Shown: positions 9,792-17,869 of the stretch, one piece after another
Position numbering within the stretch: position 1 is the stretch's first letter
Layout: the number at the start of each line of letters is the position of its first letter
Notes under the pieces: generated by a model
Databases searched by the model: none
What the model was told of the DNA's origin: nothing
The model's input: the letters and a program-made list of their open reading frames with translations, nothing else
Assembly: GCF_013044135.1 (NCBI RefSeq)
Contig: NZ_JABEPP010000001.1
Span: forward strand, 124,001 to 188,000
Length of the DNA: 64,000 bases
Source: Enterovirga aerilata
GTDB taxonomy: Bacteria; Pseudomonadota; Alphaproteobacteria; Rhizobiales; Beijerinckiaceae
Reading direction: 5' to 3'
Made by a program: the position numbers and the translations under genes

Positions 9792-10424
9792 CTACTGCCG
9801 GGCCCAGATCACGCGCGCCATCCAGTCGATCTCGTTCAGCGGAAGGACCCGGTCCGGGTGTTCCGGGTTCAGCGAAAGCAGCTCGACATTGCGCTGGGTC
9901 TTCCGCTTGAGCTCCTTGGCCATGACCTCGCCATCCCTGGTGCGGACGACCACGCGGTCGCCGCGCCGGACGGAGGCTGACGGCGAGACGATGATGATGT
10001 CGCCCTCGCGATAGAGCGGCCGCATGGAATCGCCCTGCACCTCCAGGGCGAAGACGCGTTCGTTCGAGAATTCCGGGAACTCGATCTCCTCCCATCCGGG
10101 GCCGCCGGTCGGCATGCCGTCCTCGTTGAAGAGGCGCCCGGCACCCGCCTGTGCCATGCCGATGAGCGGCACCTTCGGCCGGCCGGACCGGTCCCCGTCG
10201 TCGATCAGGCGCATGAACTCGTCGAGGCTCGCGCCCGTTGCGGCCAGGATCTTGGCGACCGATTCCGTGGAGGGCCAGCGGTCCCGGCCGTCGGGGCCCT
10301 GGCGCTTCGACTTGTTGAAGCTGGTCGCGTCCAGCCCAGCCTTGCGGGCGAGGCCCGAAGCCGATAGCCCGTAGCGCTCGGCCAGCCGGTCGATGGCGGC
10401 CCAGATTCGTGCGTGGGAAAGCAT
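9792..10424 (-). CDS. LexA/S24-like phage-type repressor
   Basis: A transcriptional repressor with an N-terminal helix-turn-helix (about residues 5-65, AIDRLAERYGLSASGLARKA) and a C-terminal S24 peptidase fold. In the 210 aa form the predicted catalytic dyad is Ser133 in VQGDSMRP and Lys170 in GEVMAKEL, and a possible self-cleavage region is AQAGAG at 91-96. Family members repress prophage or stress genes and self-cleave on RecA signalling. The ATG at 10424 starts where homologues begin (MLSHARIW). An upstream ATG at 10451 adds nine residues. It converges on rppH and is divergent from the DUF952 fusion gene. Confidence 0.88.
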   Translation of the reverse strand: MLSHARIWAAIDRLAERYGLSASGLARKAGLDATSFNKSKRQGPDGRDRWPSTESVAKILAATGASLDEFMRLIDDGDRSGRPKVPLIGMAQAGAGRLFNEDGMPTGGPGWEEIEFPEFSNERVFALEVQGDSMRPLYREGDIIIVSPSASVRRGDRVVVRTRDGEVMAKELKRKTQRNVELLSLNPEHPDRVLPLNEIDWMARVIWARQ

Positions 10425-10530
10425 TGGCGTGCTCGCAGACCGTGAGAACATCGGCCTAAGCTAGGAAAATAAGGCAGCTCTCGGGCGGATGCAACAGCCA
10501 TTCTGCCGTTTCTGAAAGACCACCCCGACC

Positions 10531-11289
10531 ATGCGGCTCATCTACAAGATCTGCCCGGAGGATCTGTGGCGCGCCGCGGAGCAGGCCGGCGTGTTCGCCG
10601 GAGCGCCGGTCGATATCCAGGACGGCTTCATCCACTTCTCGACCGCGGAGCAGCTTCCCGGCACGGCCGATAAGCATTTTCGCGGCCAGAGCGGCCTCAT
10701 GCTCCTGTCCGTCGATGAAGCGGATCTCGGGTCGGCACTCCGCTACGAGCCTTCGCGTGGCGGGGCTCTGTTCCCGCACCTCTACGGCCCGCTTCCGCTG
10801 GCCGCGATCCGCAAGGTCGAGCGGCTGGCGCTCGGGCCGGACGGTCGCGTCGTCCTCCCGCGCCTCGGCTCAGAGCCGCAGGTGCCGTTCGATCCATCCG
10901 CGGATGGCTGGACCACGCGACCGGAAACCGGTCTCATGGAACTGCTCGGGCCGGTCTGGATGAAGCGGGAGGGAGAGGACCGTCTCTATGGGTTCCTGGC
11001 GGAGGCGCGACATCTGAACCGCGGCGGCGTCGTGCATGGCGGCATGCTGATGGCCTTCGCGGACCAGACGCTCGGGATGGCGGCCTCCCGGGCGAATGGA
11101 GGCCGCCGGCAGGTGACGGTGCAGCTCGACACCCACTTCCTCGCCACCGTGCGCCAGGGGGAGTTCGTCGTCTCGCATTGCACGGTGGAGCGGCTGACGC
11201 GCTCGCTCGTCTTCATGCGGTGCGAACTGAAGGCGGGCGCCCGCACGGTCGCAACCGCGTCGGGAATCTGGAAGCTGCTCGGGGCGTGA
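10531..11289 (+). CDS. DUF952 - PaaI-type thioesterase fusion protein
   Basis: A 252 aa protein with two domains that are normally separate. Residues 1-110 are a DUF952 domain (YKICPEDLWRAA, DGFIHFSTAEQL, FPHLYGPLPLAAI). Residues 133-252 are a hotdog-fold acyl-CoA thioesterase of the PaaI/4HBT type, with the motif GGVVHGGMLMAFADQTLG and the catalytic-region HGG at 169-171. The frame is continuous across both parts, with a short linker around 111-132. The thioesterase half should hydrolyse acyl-CoA. The role of DUF952 is unknown, although it is often annotated as a glutathione-S-transferase-like or uncharacterised domain. Confidence 0.9.
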   Translation: MRLIYKICPEDLWRAAEQAGVFAGAPVDIQDGFIHFSTAEQLPGTADKHFRGQSGLMLLSVDEADLGSALRYEPSRGGALFPHLYGPLPLAAIRKVERLALGPDGRVVLPRLGSEPQVPFDPSADGWTTRPETGLMELLGPVWMKREGEDRLYGFLAEARHLNRGGVVHGGMLMAFADQTLGMAASRANGGRRQVTVQLDTHFLATVRQGEFVVSHCTVERLTRSLVFMRCELKAGARTVATASGIWKLLGA

Positions 11290-11294
11290 AGCGC

Positions 11295-11561
11295 TTAGCG
11301 CTTCCCGCCCATGAAGCGCATGAGCAACCAGATCGGAACGACCACCATCGCGCCCGTCAGGATGTAGGCGCCCGCGTTCCGGAGCGCCCCGAAGCCGAGG
11401 TTCCAGAGCGAGCGGGCCGCCGCGGCGATCCGGGACGGGAGCGTCGTCGGCGTGAAGCCGAACCCCGCCATGATCGCCCCGATGACCAGCGACAGGAACA
11501 GGAGCTTGAAGAGGACGAGCAGCGGCGAGCCGCCGAACAGGCGCTGGATCGCGGAGCTCAT
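11295..11561 (-). CDS. Small membrane protein, DUF6460-like
   Basis: An 88 aa protein with two hydrophobic segments (about residues 12-34, LLVLFKLLFLSLVIGAIMAG, and 62-82, GAYILTGAMVVVPIWLLMRF) and a basic C-terminus GGKR. It resembles the small DUF6460 integrase-independent membrane proteins of alphaproteobacteria. Its start overlaps the stop of the glycosyltransferase gene by 4 bases (ATGA), so the two are probably co-transcribed. Function unknown. Confidence 0.78.
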   Translation of the reverse strand: MSSAIQRLFGGSPLLVLFKLLFLSLVIGAIMAGFGFTPTTLPSRIAAAARSLWNLGFGALRNAGAYILTGAMVVVPIWLLMRFMGGKR

Positions 11562-12796
11562 GTGCCTTCCTTGACGGTGCGGCCCGCGAGGAGCTTGCCA
11601 TAGACCGACAGCGTCCCGGCGATCATGGTCTCGAGCGAGAAATGCTGCTCCACATGGGCCCGCGCACGCCGCGCCAGTCCCTCATGGGCGCTGGCCCCGA
11701 GCCCGAGCACCTCGTCGAGCGCCTCAGCCAACGCGGCGGGATCGCCGGCAGGCACGCGCCAGCCGGTTCGGCGCGAGGCCGGCGTTTCCGGCGGCGCGAG
11801 CACGGTTTCCGGAACGGCGCCGAGATTGGAGACCACAACTGGTGTCCCCATCGCCTGTGCCTCGACCGCGACCCGGCCGAAGGCCTCGGGCTCGGTGGAC
11901 GGGACCGTCACGACCGACGCGGCCAGATAGGCGGCCGGCATGTCCGTGCAATGTCCCACCCGCCGGACGATCCCGGCAAGGCCGCGCTGCCCGATGAGCC
12001 TGTCCAACTCCTTCACGTAGCCGTCCCGGCCCTGATGGTCGCCTGCCAGGATGTAGACGATGTCACGCCGGCCGCGGTCGCGAAGGCGCGCCGCAGCTTC
12101 GATCAGGATCTTCTGGCCCTTCCAGCCGGTCAGGCGCGCCGCCAGGAGGACGATCCGTTCGTGCGGCGCGACCTCCCATTTGCGGCGCAGCGCGTCGACC
12201 CGCTCGGCCGACACTGCGGCGGGCGAGAACTCGGTCAGGTCCGTGCCGCGCTGGAGCGTGACCACCCGCTCCGCCTCGGCCCCGTAGGCGGATCTCACGA
12301 GGTCGGCCGTGAAGGCGGAGTTCGCGATGACGATGTCGCCGCGGGCCATGACGGAATTGTAGAGCCGCTTCGCCGCGGATCGTCCGGCATAGCTGCCGTG
12401 GAACGTGGTCACGAACGGGATCCCGAGCGCGCGGGCGGCGCCGAGCCCGACCCAGGCCGGAGCGCGCGAGCGCGCATGGATGATGTCGGCCCGTTCGTGA
12501 TAGGCGATGCGGGCAAGCCGGCGGACGTTGGCGAGCATCGCGAAGGGGTTCTTCGTGCGGGCCGGAAACGGGATCCAGACGCCTCCGTGAGCCTGCAATT
12601 CGCCGACGAGCCGCCCGCCCTCGCTCGCGACGAGCGCGCGCGCGCCGACCTCGGCCAGCCCGGCCGCGACGTCGATCGCCGTGCGCTCGGCGCCGCCCGC
12701 CTCGAGCTCCGGAATGATCTGGAGGATCGTCCGGCCGGCGAGCGGATGCACGCTCGCCCGAGGAAAGGCCGAGGCCGGTCGCAAGGCGGTGATCAC
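11558..12796 (-). CDS. Glycosyltransferase family 4
   Basis: A 412 aa GT-B glycosyltransferase. The N-terminal acceptor domain starts with ILQIIPELEAGGAERTAIDVA, the usual GT4 opening. The C-terminal GT1-like sugar-nucleotide domain shows LLAARLTGWKGQKILIEA, AYLAASVVTVPSTEPEAFGR with the E-x7-E region, and AQAMGTPVVVSNLGAVPE. The start is GTG. It probably transfers a sugar to a surface glycan or lipid; donor and acceptor cannot be read from the sequence. It is followed at its 3' end by the small membrane protein gene. Confidence 0.92.
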   Translation of the reverse strand: MITALRPASAFPRASVHPLAGRTILQIIPELEAGGAERTAIDVAAGLAEVGARALVASEGGRLVGELQAHGGVWIPFPARTKNPFAMLANVRRLARIAYHERADIIHARSRAPAWVGLGAARALGIPFVTTFHGSYAGRSAAKRLYNSVMARGDIVIANSAFTADLVRSAYGAEAERVVTLQRGTDLTEFSPAAVSAERVDALRRKWEVAPHERIVLLAARLTGWKGQKILIEAAARLRDRGRRDIVYILAGDHQGRDGYVKELDRLIGQRGLAGIVRRVGHCTDMPAAYLAASVVTVPSTEPEAFGRVAVEAQAMGTPVVVSNLGAVPETVLAPPETPASRRTGWRVPAGDPAALAEALDEVLGLGASAHEGLARRARAHVEQHFSLETMIAGTLSVYGKLLAGRTVKEGT

Positions 12797-12868
12797 GGGT
12801 GTAGGGGAACGACGGCTGCGGCCATGGGACAGGCACCCTGGCCACCACGGGTTGAGGTTCGGTTAACC

Positions 12869-13654
12869 ATGACGTCCTGGATCGAGGTCGGAGAGGGAGA
12901 CGAGGCGCGGCGAATTGCCGTGCTCGCGCGGGACGGGGCGGAGCCGCCGGTGGTCTGGTTCGGCGGCTTCCGGTCCGACATGCGGGCGACCAAGGCGGAA
13001 GCCCTCGATGCCTGGGCGGCCGAGACGGGCCGCTCCTTCGTCCGGTTCGACTATTCGGGACATGGCGAGTCGGGCGGCTCCTTCGCGGACGGGACCATCT
13101 CCCGCTGGCTCGAGGAGGGGCTCGCGGTCCTCGGCGCCTATGCGCCGAAGAGACCCGTCCTCGTCGGCTCGTCCATGGGTGCCTGGATCGCGACCTTGGC
13201 GGCGATCCGCCTAGCTGCGGAATGTGGCGATCGCGGGCCGGCCGGTCTCGTCCTGATCGCGCCGGCGATCGACTTCACCGAGCGCCTGATGTGGGACGCG
13301 TTCCCGGCCGATATCCGCCATACCATCGAGACGGACGGGGTCTATTACCGCCCGTCTCTTTATTCGGACGAGCCCTATCCGATCACGGCGAAACTCATCT
13401 TGGATGGCCGTCGCCACCTCATCCTGGATGGCCCGATCACCACGCGGGCTCCGATCCACATCCTGCAGGGGATGCGCGATCCGGACGTGCCCTGGGAGCA
13501 CGCCCTCAGCTTCGTCGAACGACTGCCGGGCGAGAACGTCCAGCTCACGCTCATCAAGGACGGCGATCACCGCCTGTCTCGCCCGGAGGACCTCGACCGG
13601 CTCGTCCGAGCCGTCGAGGCCGTGCTCCGCCGCGAGACATCCGGCGTCAGTTGA
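12869..13654 (+). CDS. Alpha/beta hydrolase
   Basis: A 261 aa serine hydrolase of the alpha/beta fold. The nucleophile elbow is GSSMGAW (Ser102), the acid is probably in RDPDVPW near 206, and the histidine is His234 in KDGDHRLS. WFGGFRSDM near the N-terminus and RFDYSGHGES are typical of the small YqiA/BioH-like carboxylesterases found in alphaproteobacteria. The ATG at 12869 is used; the frame is open far upstream but only as the shadow of the opposite glycosyltransferase gene. The 3' end overlaps the DUF1150 gene by 8 bases, tail to tail. Substrate unknown. Confidence 0.9.
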   Translation: MTSWIEVGEGDEARRIAVLARDGAEPPVVWFGGFRSDMRATKAEALDAWAAETGRSFVRFDYSGHGESGGSFADGTISRWLEEGLAVLGAYAPKRPVLVGSSMGAWIATLAAIRLAAECGDRGPAGLVLIAPAIDFTERLMWDAFPADIRHTIETDGVYYRPSLYSDEPYPITAKLILDGRRHLILDGPITTRAPIHILQGMRDPDVPWEHALSFVERLPGENVQLTLIKDGDHRLSRPEDLDRLVRAVEAVLRRETSGVS

Positions 13655-13916
13655 GGCCGACGGTGCGCAGATCCTGCGCCCAGGCATTCGCCAGAGCCGC
13701 ATCGCGGGAATCCGTCAGCAGGATCGGCGTGCCGCTCGCGGACAGAAGGGCGAACAGCTCGAGATCGGGCGCGAGTTCGGGGGCTTGCGGAAAGAGGCGC
13801 TTCACCTCGTCCGAGCGCATCGGCTTCACGTAGGCGATCTGGCCCTCGCCGAGCGCCGCGAAAGCGCGTGGATCCAGCCGTGCGGCGGGGTTCGTGTTCT
13901 CGTTGTTCATCGACAT
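13647..13916 (-). CDS. DUF1150 family protein
   Basis: A small protein (89 aa from ATG 13916) of the DUF1150 family, with LDPRAFAALGEGQIAYVKPM and FALLSASGTPILLTDSRDAA. The ATG at 13928 is possible, but GGAGG at 13922-13926 sits 5 bases before the ATG at 13916, which makes the shorter form likelier. DUF1150 genes are habitually found just downstream of an Hsp20 gene in this order, as here (20-30 base gap), so it is probably co-expressed with the chaperone. Function unknown. Confidence 0.88.
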   Translation of the reverse strand: MSMNNENTNPAARLDPRAFAALGEGQIAYVKPMRSDEVKRLFPQAPELAPDLELFALLSASGTPILLTDSRDAALANAWAQDLRTVGLN

Positions 13917-13948
13917 ATTTGCCTCCATGACGAACGGCTGGGCTTCGC

Positions 13949-14377
13949 TCAGTCGCGCGAGATGATCTCGATACGACGAGCGACCCGCGCCGGTTCCGGC
14001 CTGGCGAGATCGATCGAGAGAAGCCCGTTCGAAAGATCCGCGCCGAGCACCTCCATTCCGTCCGCCAGGAGGAATGTCCGCTGGAACTGGCGAGCCGCGA
14101 TACCGCGGTGCAGGAACTGCCTCGTCTTATCCTCGACCTGCCGCCCGCGGACGACGAGCTGGTTCTCCTCCACTTGGATGTCCAGCTGGTCCGGCGCGAA
14201 GCCCGCGACCGCCAGCATGATGCGCAGTCGCTCCGGAGACTCGGCCGTGCGGGGGATCCGCTCGATATTATAGGGAGGGTACCCGTCGTTCGCGGCCTTG
14301 GCGATGCGATCGAGGGTCTGCTCGATCTCGTCGAAGCCGAGAAGGAAAGGATGCCCGAAGGGCGAAGGACGAGACAT
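13949..14377 (-). CDS. Small heat-shock protein, Hsp20/IbpA family
   Basis: A 142 aa ATP-independent holdase chaperone. The N-terminus (SRPSPFGHPFLLGFDEIEQTLDR) matches the rhizobial IbpA-like group. The alpha-crystallin domain spans about residues 35-130, with YNIERIP, LAVAGFAPDQLDIQVEENQL, a GIAARQFQRTFLLADGMEV block and NGLLSIDLARPEP. The C-terminal ARRIEI provides the I-x-I-like oligomerisation tail. It is followed by DUF1150. A candidate heat-shock promoter lies upstream, and no ROSE-type RNA thermometer could be recognised. Confidence 0.93.
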   Translation of the reverse strand: MSRPSPFGHPFLLGFDEIEQTLDRIAKAANDGYPPYNIERIPRTAESPERLRIMLAVAGFAPDQLDIQVEENQLVVRGRQVEDKTRQFLHRGIAARQFQRTFLLADGMEVLGADLSNGLLSIDLARPEPARVARRIEIISRD

Positions 14378-14441
14378 GGCGTGAAGCCCAGTGTGGCACT
14401 TCGCGGATGCGGACCCTGACGGCGCCCGATCTCCGCAGGCC

Positions 14442-14472
14442 AGATATGTGCAGCGCCGGGCGCCGCATCAAG
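14442..14472 (-). promoter_or_regulatory. Candidate promoter for hsp20
   Basis: Reading on the minus strand, CTTGAT (14472-14467) is followed after 18 bases by CATATCT (14448-14442). This is close to the alphaproteobacterial RpoH pattern (CTTG, about 17-18 bases, CYTATnT). The first half overlaps the stop codon of the upstream histidine kinase gene. It would place the transcript start about 60 bases before the hsp20 ATG. It was picked by eye and is only a candidate. Confidence 0.35.
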
Positions 14473-16204
14473 CCATGGCGCCGAGCCGCATGTCCTTGAG
14501 GTTGCCGCGTTCCACATGGTCCAGGGGGAAGCGGACGAGGAAGGAGGAGGAGCCGTCCTGCGGCTCCTCGATCGCGCCGCCGATCTGCTGCACGAGCTTG
14601 CGCACGATCGTGAGGCCGAGCCGACGCTTCATCAGGGCCGAACGGTCGAGGCCGACGCCGTTGTCGGCGATCCGCAACGCCCCGAATGGCTCGTCCTTGC
14701 GGACTTCGACCGTGATGCGGCCTCGGCGGCCCTCGGGAAATGCGTGACGGTAGGCGTTGGTGAGAAGCTCGACCGCAATGAAGGCAAGCGGCACCGCGGT
14801 GTCGAGAGGAACGCGCATCGACTCGGCGTCCAGGACGGCCTCGATCCCGCGCTCCTCGCCGCCGAAGGCCTCCGACATCTCCTTGAGCAGCTCGTCGAGA
14901 TAGACCTTGAAGTCGATCGAGGCGAGGTCGGGCGAGTTGTAGAGGAGGGTGTGGACCCGCGCCATCGCTCCGATCCGCCGGACGGCATTCTCGAAGGGCT
15001 CCCGCTGCTCGGGGTTGAGCTCGCGCGATCCGAGCCGCAGCAGGCTTTGCACGATCTGGAGATTGTTCTTCACCCGGTGATAGATCTCGCGCAGCAGCAC
15101 CTCCCGCTCGGACGACGCCTTGCGCTGCTCGCCGAGCGCCTCCTGGGTGGTCTTCAGGAGCCGGGCATCGAGCTCGCCGAGCGCGCGGGATGCGGCGAGC
15201 CGCTCCTCGCTCACGCGACGCTCCATCACGGTGTGCACGATGAACACCGCCAGGATGCCGGCCAGGATGAGGCTGAGGGCTCCGGCCGCGATCGTCGCCC
15301 AGACGGAGCTTCTGGAGAACTTGTCGATCTGCCGGCGATCGATGGCCGCGGCCGCCACCCATCTCGTCAGGTCGGAGCGGACGAAGGCGCCGGATATCTC
15401 GTCGCCCTCGCGCGAGGGGCCGTGGAACAGCCCCGAATCCCTGTTCTCGATCTTCTGGCGGAAATGCGCCGTGATCTCGCGCCCGATCGCCGTCTCCGGC
15501 GCGCGGGAGCGGGCCAGAACCGTGCCGGCCTGGTCGGCGAGCGTGAGCAGAAGTCCGGAATCCTGGCTCTCCGCGGAGACGATCCGCAGCAGTTCCGACG
15601 CGTCGTAGCCGCTCACCAGTACCCGTCTTGCCTCCCCGTTCCGCACGACCGGAACGGAGAACACGATCACGCCCGGCCGGAGGCTTGGTCCGACCAGGGC
15701 GGCTATGCTGGGTTTGCGCGTGCTCCTGAGCGTCGGAACAGCCCCAAGCGCCTGCGGGGGAGGCCATTCGGGCCGGGTGGAGGCGAGGACCTGACCCGTT
15801 CCCAAGTCGACCAGCGCCAGCCCGGTCCAGTTCGGCACGTCCGACGCGACGCGGTTTGCGGCCTCCTCGAACTCGGAGGCGGGCCCGTCGAGGGCCGGGA
15901 GGGCGGCGATCGCCTTCAAGGCGAGGATCTGCTGCTCGAGCAGCGCATCGACGCGGCGCGACAGCATCGATGCGCGCGACGAGAGATAGCTCTCGATATC
16001 CCGCTCGCTCTTGTTGAGCTCGGATCGAACCCAGAACCCGGCGAACAGGATCAGCGGCACGAGCGCGGCAAGACCCGCGGCCGCCACGACGTAGAGCCGC
16101 TGCAGCCGTCTGCGGCCCTGCTCGGCATCCGCGAGCCAGGGTACGACGCCTGTATCCAGTGCCGTGCGCCGCGACAACCTCATCAAACCCCGACCCGAAC
16201 CCAT
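14468..16204 (-). CDS. Membrane sensor histidine kinase, HisKA_2 family
   Basis: A 578 aa sensor kinase with two transmembrane helices (residues 38-59 and 301-323) flanking a periplasmic sensor of about 240 residues, probably a CACHE-like double domain. The dimerisation/phosphoacceptor domain is HisKA_2 (LREIYHRVKNNLQIVQSLLRL) with the likely phosphorylated His376. The ATPase has an N box in VELLTNAYRHAFPEG, a G1 box in ADNGVGLD, and LGLTIVRKLVQQIGG. This class feeds alphaproteobacterial general-stress or two-component circuits. No response regulator is encoded beside it, so its partner is elsewhere. Confidence 0.92.
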   Translation of the reverse strand: MGSGRGLMRLSRRTALDTGVVPWLADAEQGRRRLQRLYVVAAAGLAALVPLILFAGFWVRSELNKSERDIESYLSSRASMLSRRVDALLEQQILALKAIAALPALDGPASEFEEAANRVASDVPNWTGLALVDLGTGQVLASTRPEWPPPQALGAVPTLRSTRKPSIAALVGPSLRPGVIVFSVPVVRNGEARRVLVSGYDASELLRIVSAESQDSGLLLTLADQAGTVLARSRAPETAIGREITAHFRQKIENRDSGLFHGPSREGDEISGAFVRSDLTRWVAAAAIDRRQIDKFSRSSVWATIAAGALSLILAGILAVFIVHTVMERRVSEERLAASRALGELDARLLKTTQEALGEQRKASSEREVLLREIYHRVKNNLQIVQSLLRLGSRELNPEQREPFENAVRRIGAMARVHTLLYNSPDLASIDFKVYLDELLKEMSEAFGGEERGIEAVLDAESMRVPLDTAVPLAFIAVELLTNAYRHAFPEGRRGRITVEVRKDEPFGALRIADNGVGLDRSALMKRRLGLTIVRKLVQQIGGAIEEPQDGSSSFLVRFPLDHVERGNLKDMRLGAMA

Positions 16205-16369
16205 GTGGCCGCGGGCCCGGCCGGAAATGCCGGGTCCCCAATCCCCGCCAGGCAGACCGTCAGGCCTCCGGAGCGTGGCATCCCTTCAGCCCCGGTCCGC
16301 GGGCGCGGAGGCCAAGAACCAGGTTCGACGGTCAAGTCGAAACTCCCATGCCTGATGCGGGTTCCTGAC

Positions 16370-17404
16370 CTACCGCACCTGCGGCCGGGTGCCCTTGTCG
16401 CCTCGCGCCATCCAGTCCGGGACAGGAAGGCCCTTCGCCTCAAGAAACGCCGGATTGAACAGCTTGGATGCGTAGCGCGTCCCTGAATCGCAGAGAACGG
16501 TTACCACCGTCGAGCCGGGACCCAGCTCGCAGGCGAGGCGGATCGCGCCTGCGACGTTGATGGCGGAGGAGCCGCCGAGGCAGAGGCCCTCGTGCCGCAC
16601 GAGGTCGTAGAGCAGCGGCAGCGCCTCCTCGTCGGGTATCTGATAGGCGTGGTCCACGCCCAAGCCCTGCAGGTTCCCGGTGATGCGGCCCTGGCCGATC
16701 CCTTCCGTGACCGAGCTGCCGGAGGACTTCAGCTCGCCCGTCGTGTAGTAGCTGAAGAGCGCAGCTCCCATCGGATCGGCGAGGCCGATCGCGATGTCCG
16801 ACTTGCGCTCGCGCAGTCCTTCCGCCACGCCCGCGAGGGTTCCGCCCGTCCCGACCGCGCAGATGAAGCCGTCCAGCTTGCCCCCGGTCTGCCCCCAGAT
16901 CTCGGGCGCTGTCGTCTCGGCATGCGCCTGCCGGTTCGCGACGTTGTCGAACTGGTTCGCCCAGATCGCGCCGTTCGGCTCCGTCCGGGCGAGCTCGGCC
17001 GCGAGGCGGCCCGAATAGCGGACATAGTTGTCCGGGTTGGAATAGGGCACGGCCGGGACCTCGACGAGCTCGGCGCCGACAAGCCGCAACGCGTCCTTCT
17101 TCTCCTGGCTCTGAGTTTCCGGAATGACGATGACGGTGCGGAACCCGAGGGCGTTGCCGACAACCGCGAGCCCGATGCCGGTATTGCCGGCCGTGCCTTC
17201 CACGATCGTGCCGCCGGGCCTGAGCTCGCCGCGGCGGATCGCGTCCCTCACGATGCCGAGTGCGGCGCGGTCCTTCACCGAGCCGCCCGGGTTCATGAAC
17301 TCGGCCTTGCCCAGGATGGTGGCGCCCGCCAGCTCCGAGGCGCGGCGGAGCCGGATGAGCGGGGTTCGGCCGATCGCACCGAGTACGTCCTCCCTGATGT
17401 CCAA
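16370..17404 (-). CDS. cysK: Cysteine synthase A (PLP-dependent)
   Basis: A 344 aa O-acetylserine sulfhydrylase-type enzyme that makes cysteine from O-acetylserine and sulfide. The PLP-binding lysine is in MNPGGSVKDRAAL, the phosphate loop is GTGGTLAG, and the substrate loop is EGTAGNTGIGLA. The C-terminal region of about 40 residues beyond the fold matches the slightly long rhizobial form. The start is TTG at 17404, with AGGAG nine bases upstream. Cystathionine-beta-synthase-like relatives share this fold, so cysK is the most likely but not exclusive assignment. Confidence 0.88.
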   Translation of the reverse strand: MDIREDVLGAIGRTPLIRLRRASELAGATILGKAEFMNPGGSVKDRAALGIVRDAIRRGELRPGGTIVEGTAGNTGIGLAVVGNALGFRTVIVIPETQSQEKKDALRLVGAELVEVPAVPYSNPDNYVRYSGRLAAELARTEPNGAIWANQFDNVANRQAHAETTAPEIWGQTGGKLDGFICAVGTGGTLAGVAEGLRERKSDIAIGLADPMGAALFSYYTTGELKSSGSSVTEGIGQGRITGNLQGLGVDHAYQIPDEEALPLLYDLVRHEGLCLGGSSAINVAGAIRLACELGPGSTVVTVLCDSGTRYASKLFNPAFLEAKGLPVPDWMARGDKGTRPQVR

Positions 17405-17518
17405 TGCGGGCTCCTGCTCAATCCGGAAAAGCTCGCGTGTCCTTCAAGTCGTGCTCCCGCGCAAGCGGGCGAACCTGCCCCGCGCTTCCTAGATTGTAGA
17501 GACCATCGGGAGACCTGC

Positions 17519-17830
17519 ATGTCGAAGCCGCTGATCGTCGAGATCCCCCACCAGCTCGGCCGCGAGGAGGCGCGCCGCCGCCTCGAGACCGGCATCGGCC
17601 AGCTCAAGACGAAGTTCGGGCAGCATGTGAGCTCCGTGGACGAGAGCTGGACCGGCGATCACCTCGACGTCACCATCCGGGCGCTGGGTCAGGGCATCAC
17701 GGCGGGACTCGACGTTGAGGCCGATCATGTCCGGCTGGAGGTGCAGCTGCCCTGGATGCTTGCAATGCTGGCCGAGAAAGCCAAAGGGTTCATCCGGAAG
17801 GAGGGGAAACTCCTCCTCGAGAAGAAGTAG
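17519..17830 (+). CDS. Polyhydroxyalkanoic acid system family protein
   Basis: A 103 aa protein of the PHA_gran_rgn family (SKPLIVEIPHQLGREEARRRLE, LDVTIRALGQGITAGLDVEAD, LPWMLAMLAEKAKGFI). The family is linked to PHA granules by naming only; its biochemical role is not established. A GGGAG sequence precedes the ATG at a good distance. It is divergent from cysK and 39 bases ahead of the dehydrogenase gene. Confidence 0.87.
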   Translation: MSKPLIVEIPHQLGREEARRRLETGIGQLKTKFGQHVSSVDESWTGDHLDVTIRALGQGITAGLDVEADHVRLEVQLPWMLAMLAEKAKGFIRKEGKLLLEKK

Positions 17831-17869
17831 CGCTGCGGCCGGGCCGGCCGCGCCCGGAGGACGCTCCCC

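Noticed and set aside
10455-10465. CCTA-AGC-TAGG palindrome between the LexA-like and DUF952 genes as an operator
   Set aside because: Arms are only 4 bp, too short to support an operator call.
11642-12868. Long open frame running from 11642 into the alpha/beta hydrolase
   Set aside because: It is the shadow of the minus-strand glycosyltransferase gene; homology begins only at ATG 12869.
14378-14467. ROSE-type RNA thermometer in the hsp20 leader
   Set aside because: No U-rich anti-Shine-Dalgarno stem of the ROSE type could be recognised in the 90-base leader.
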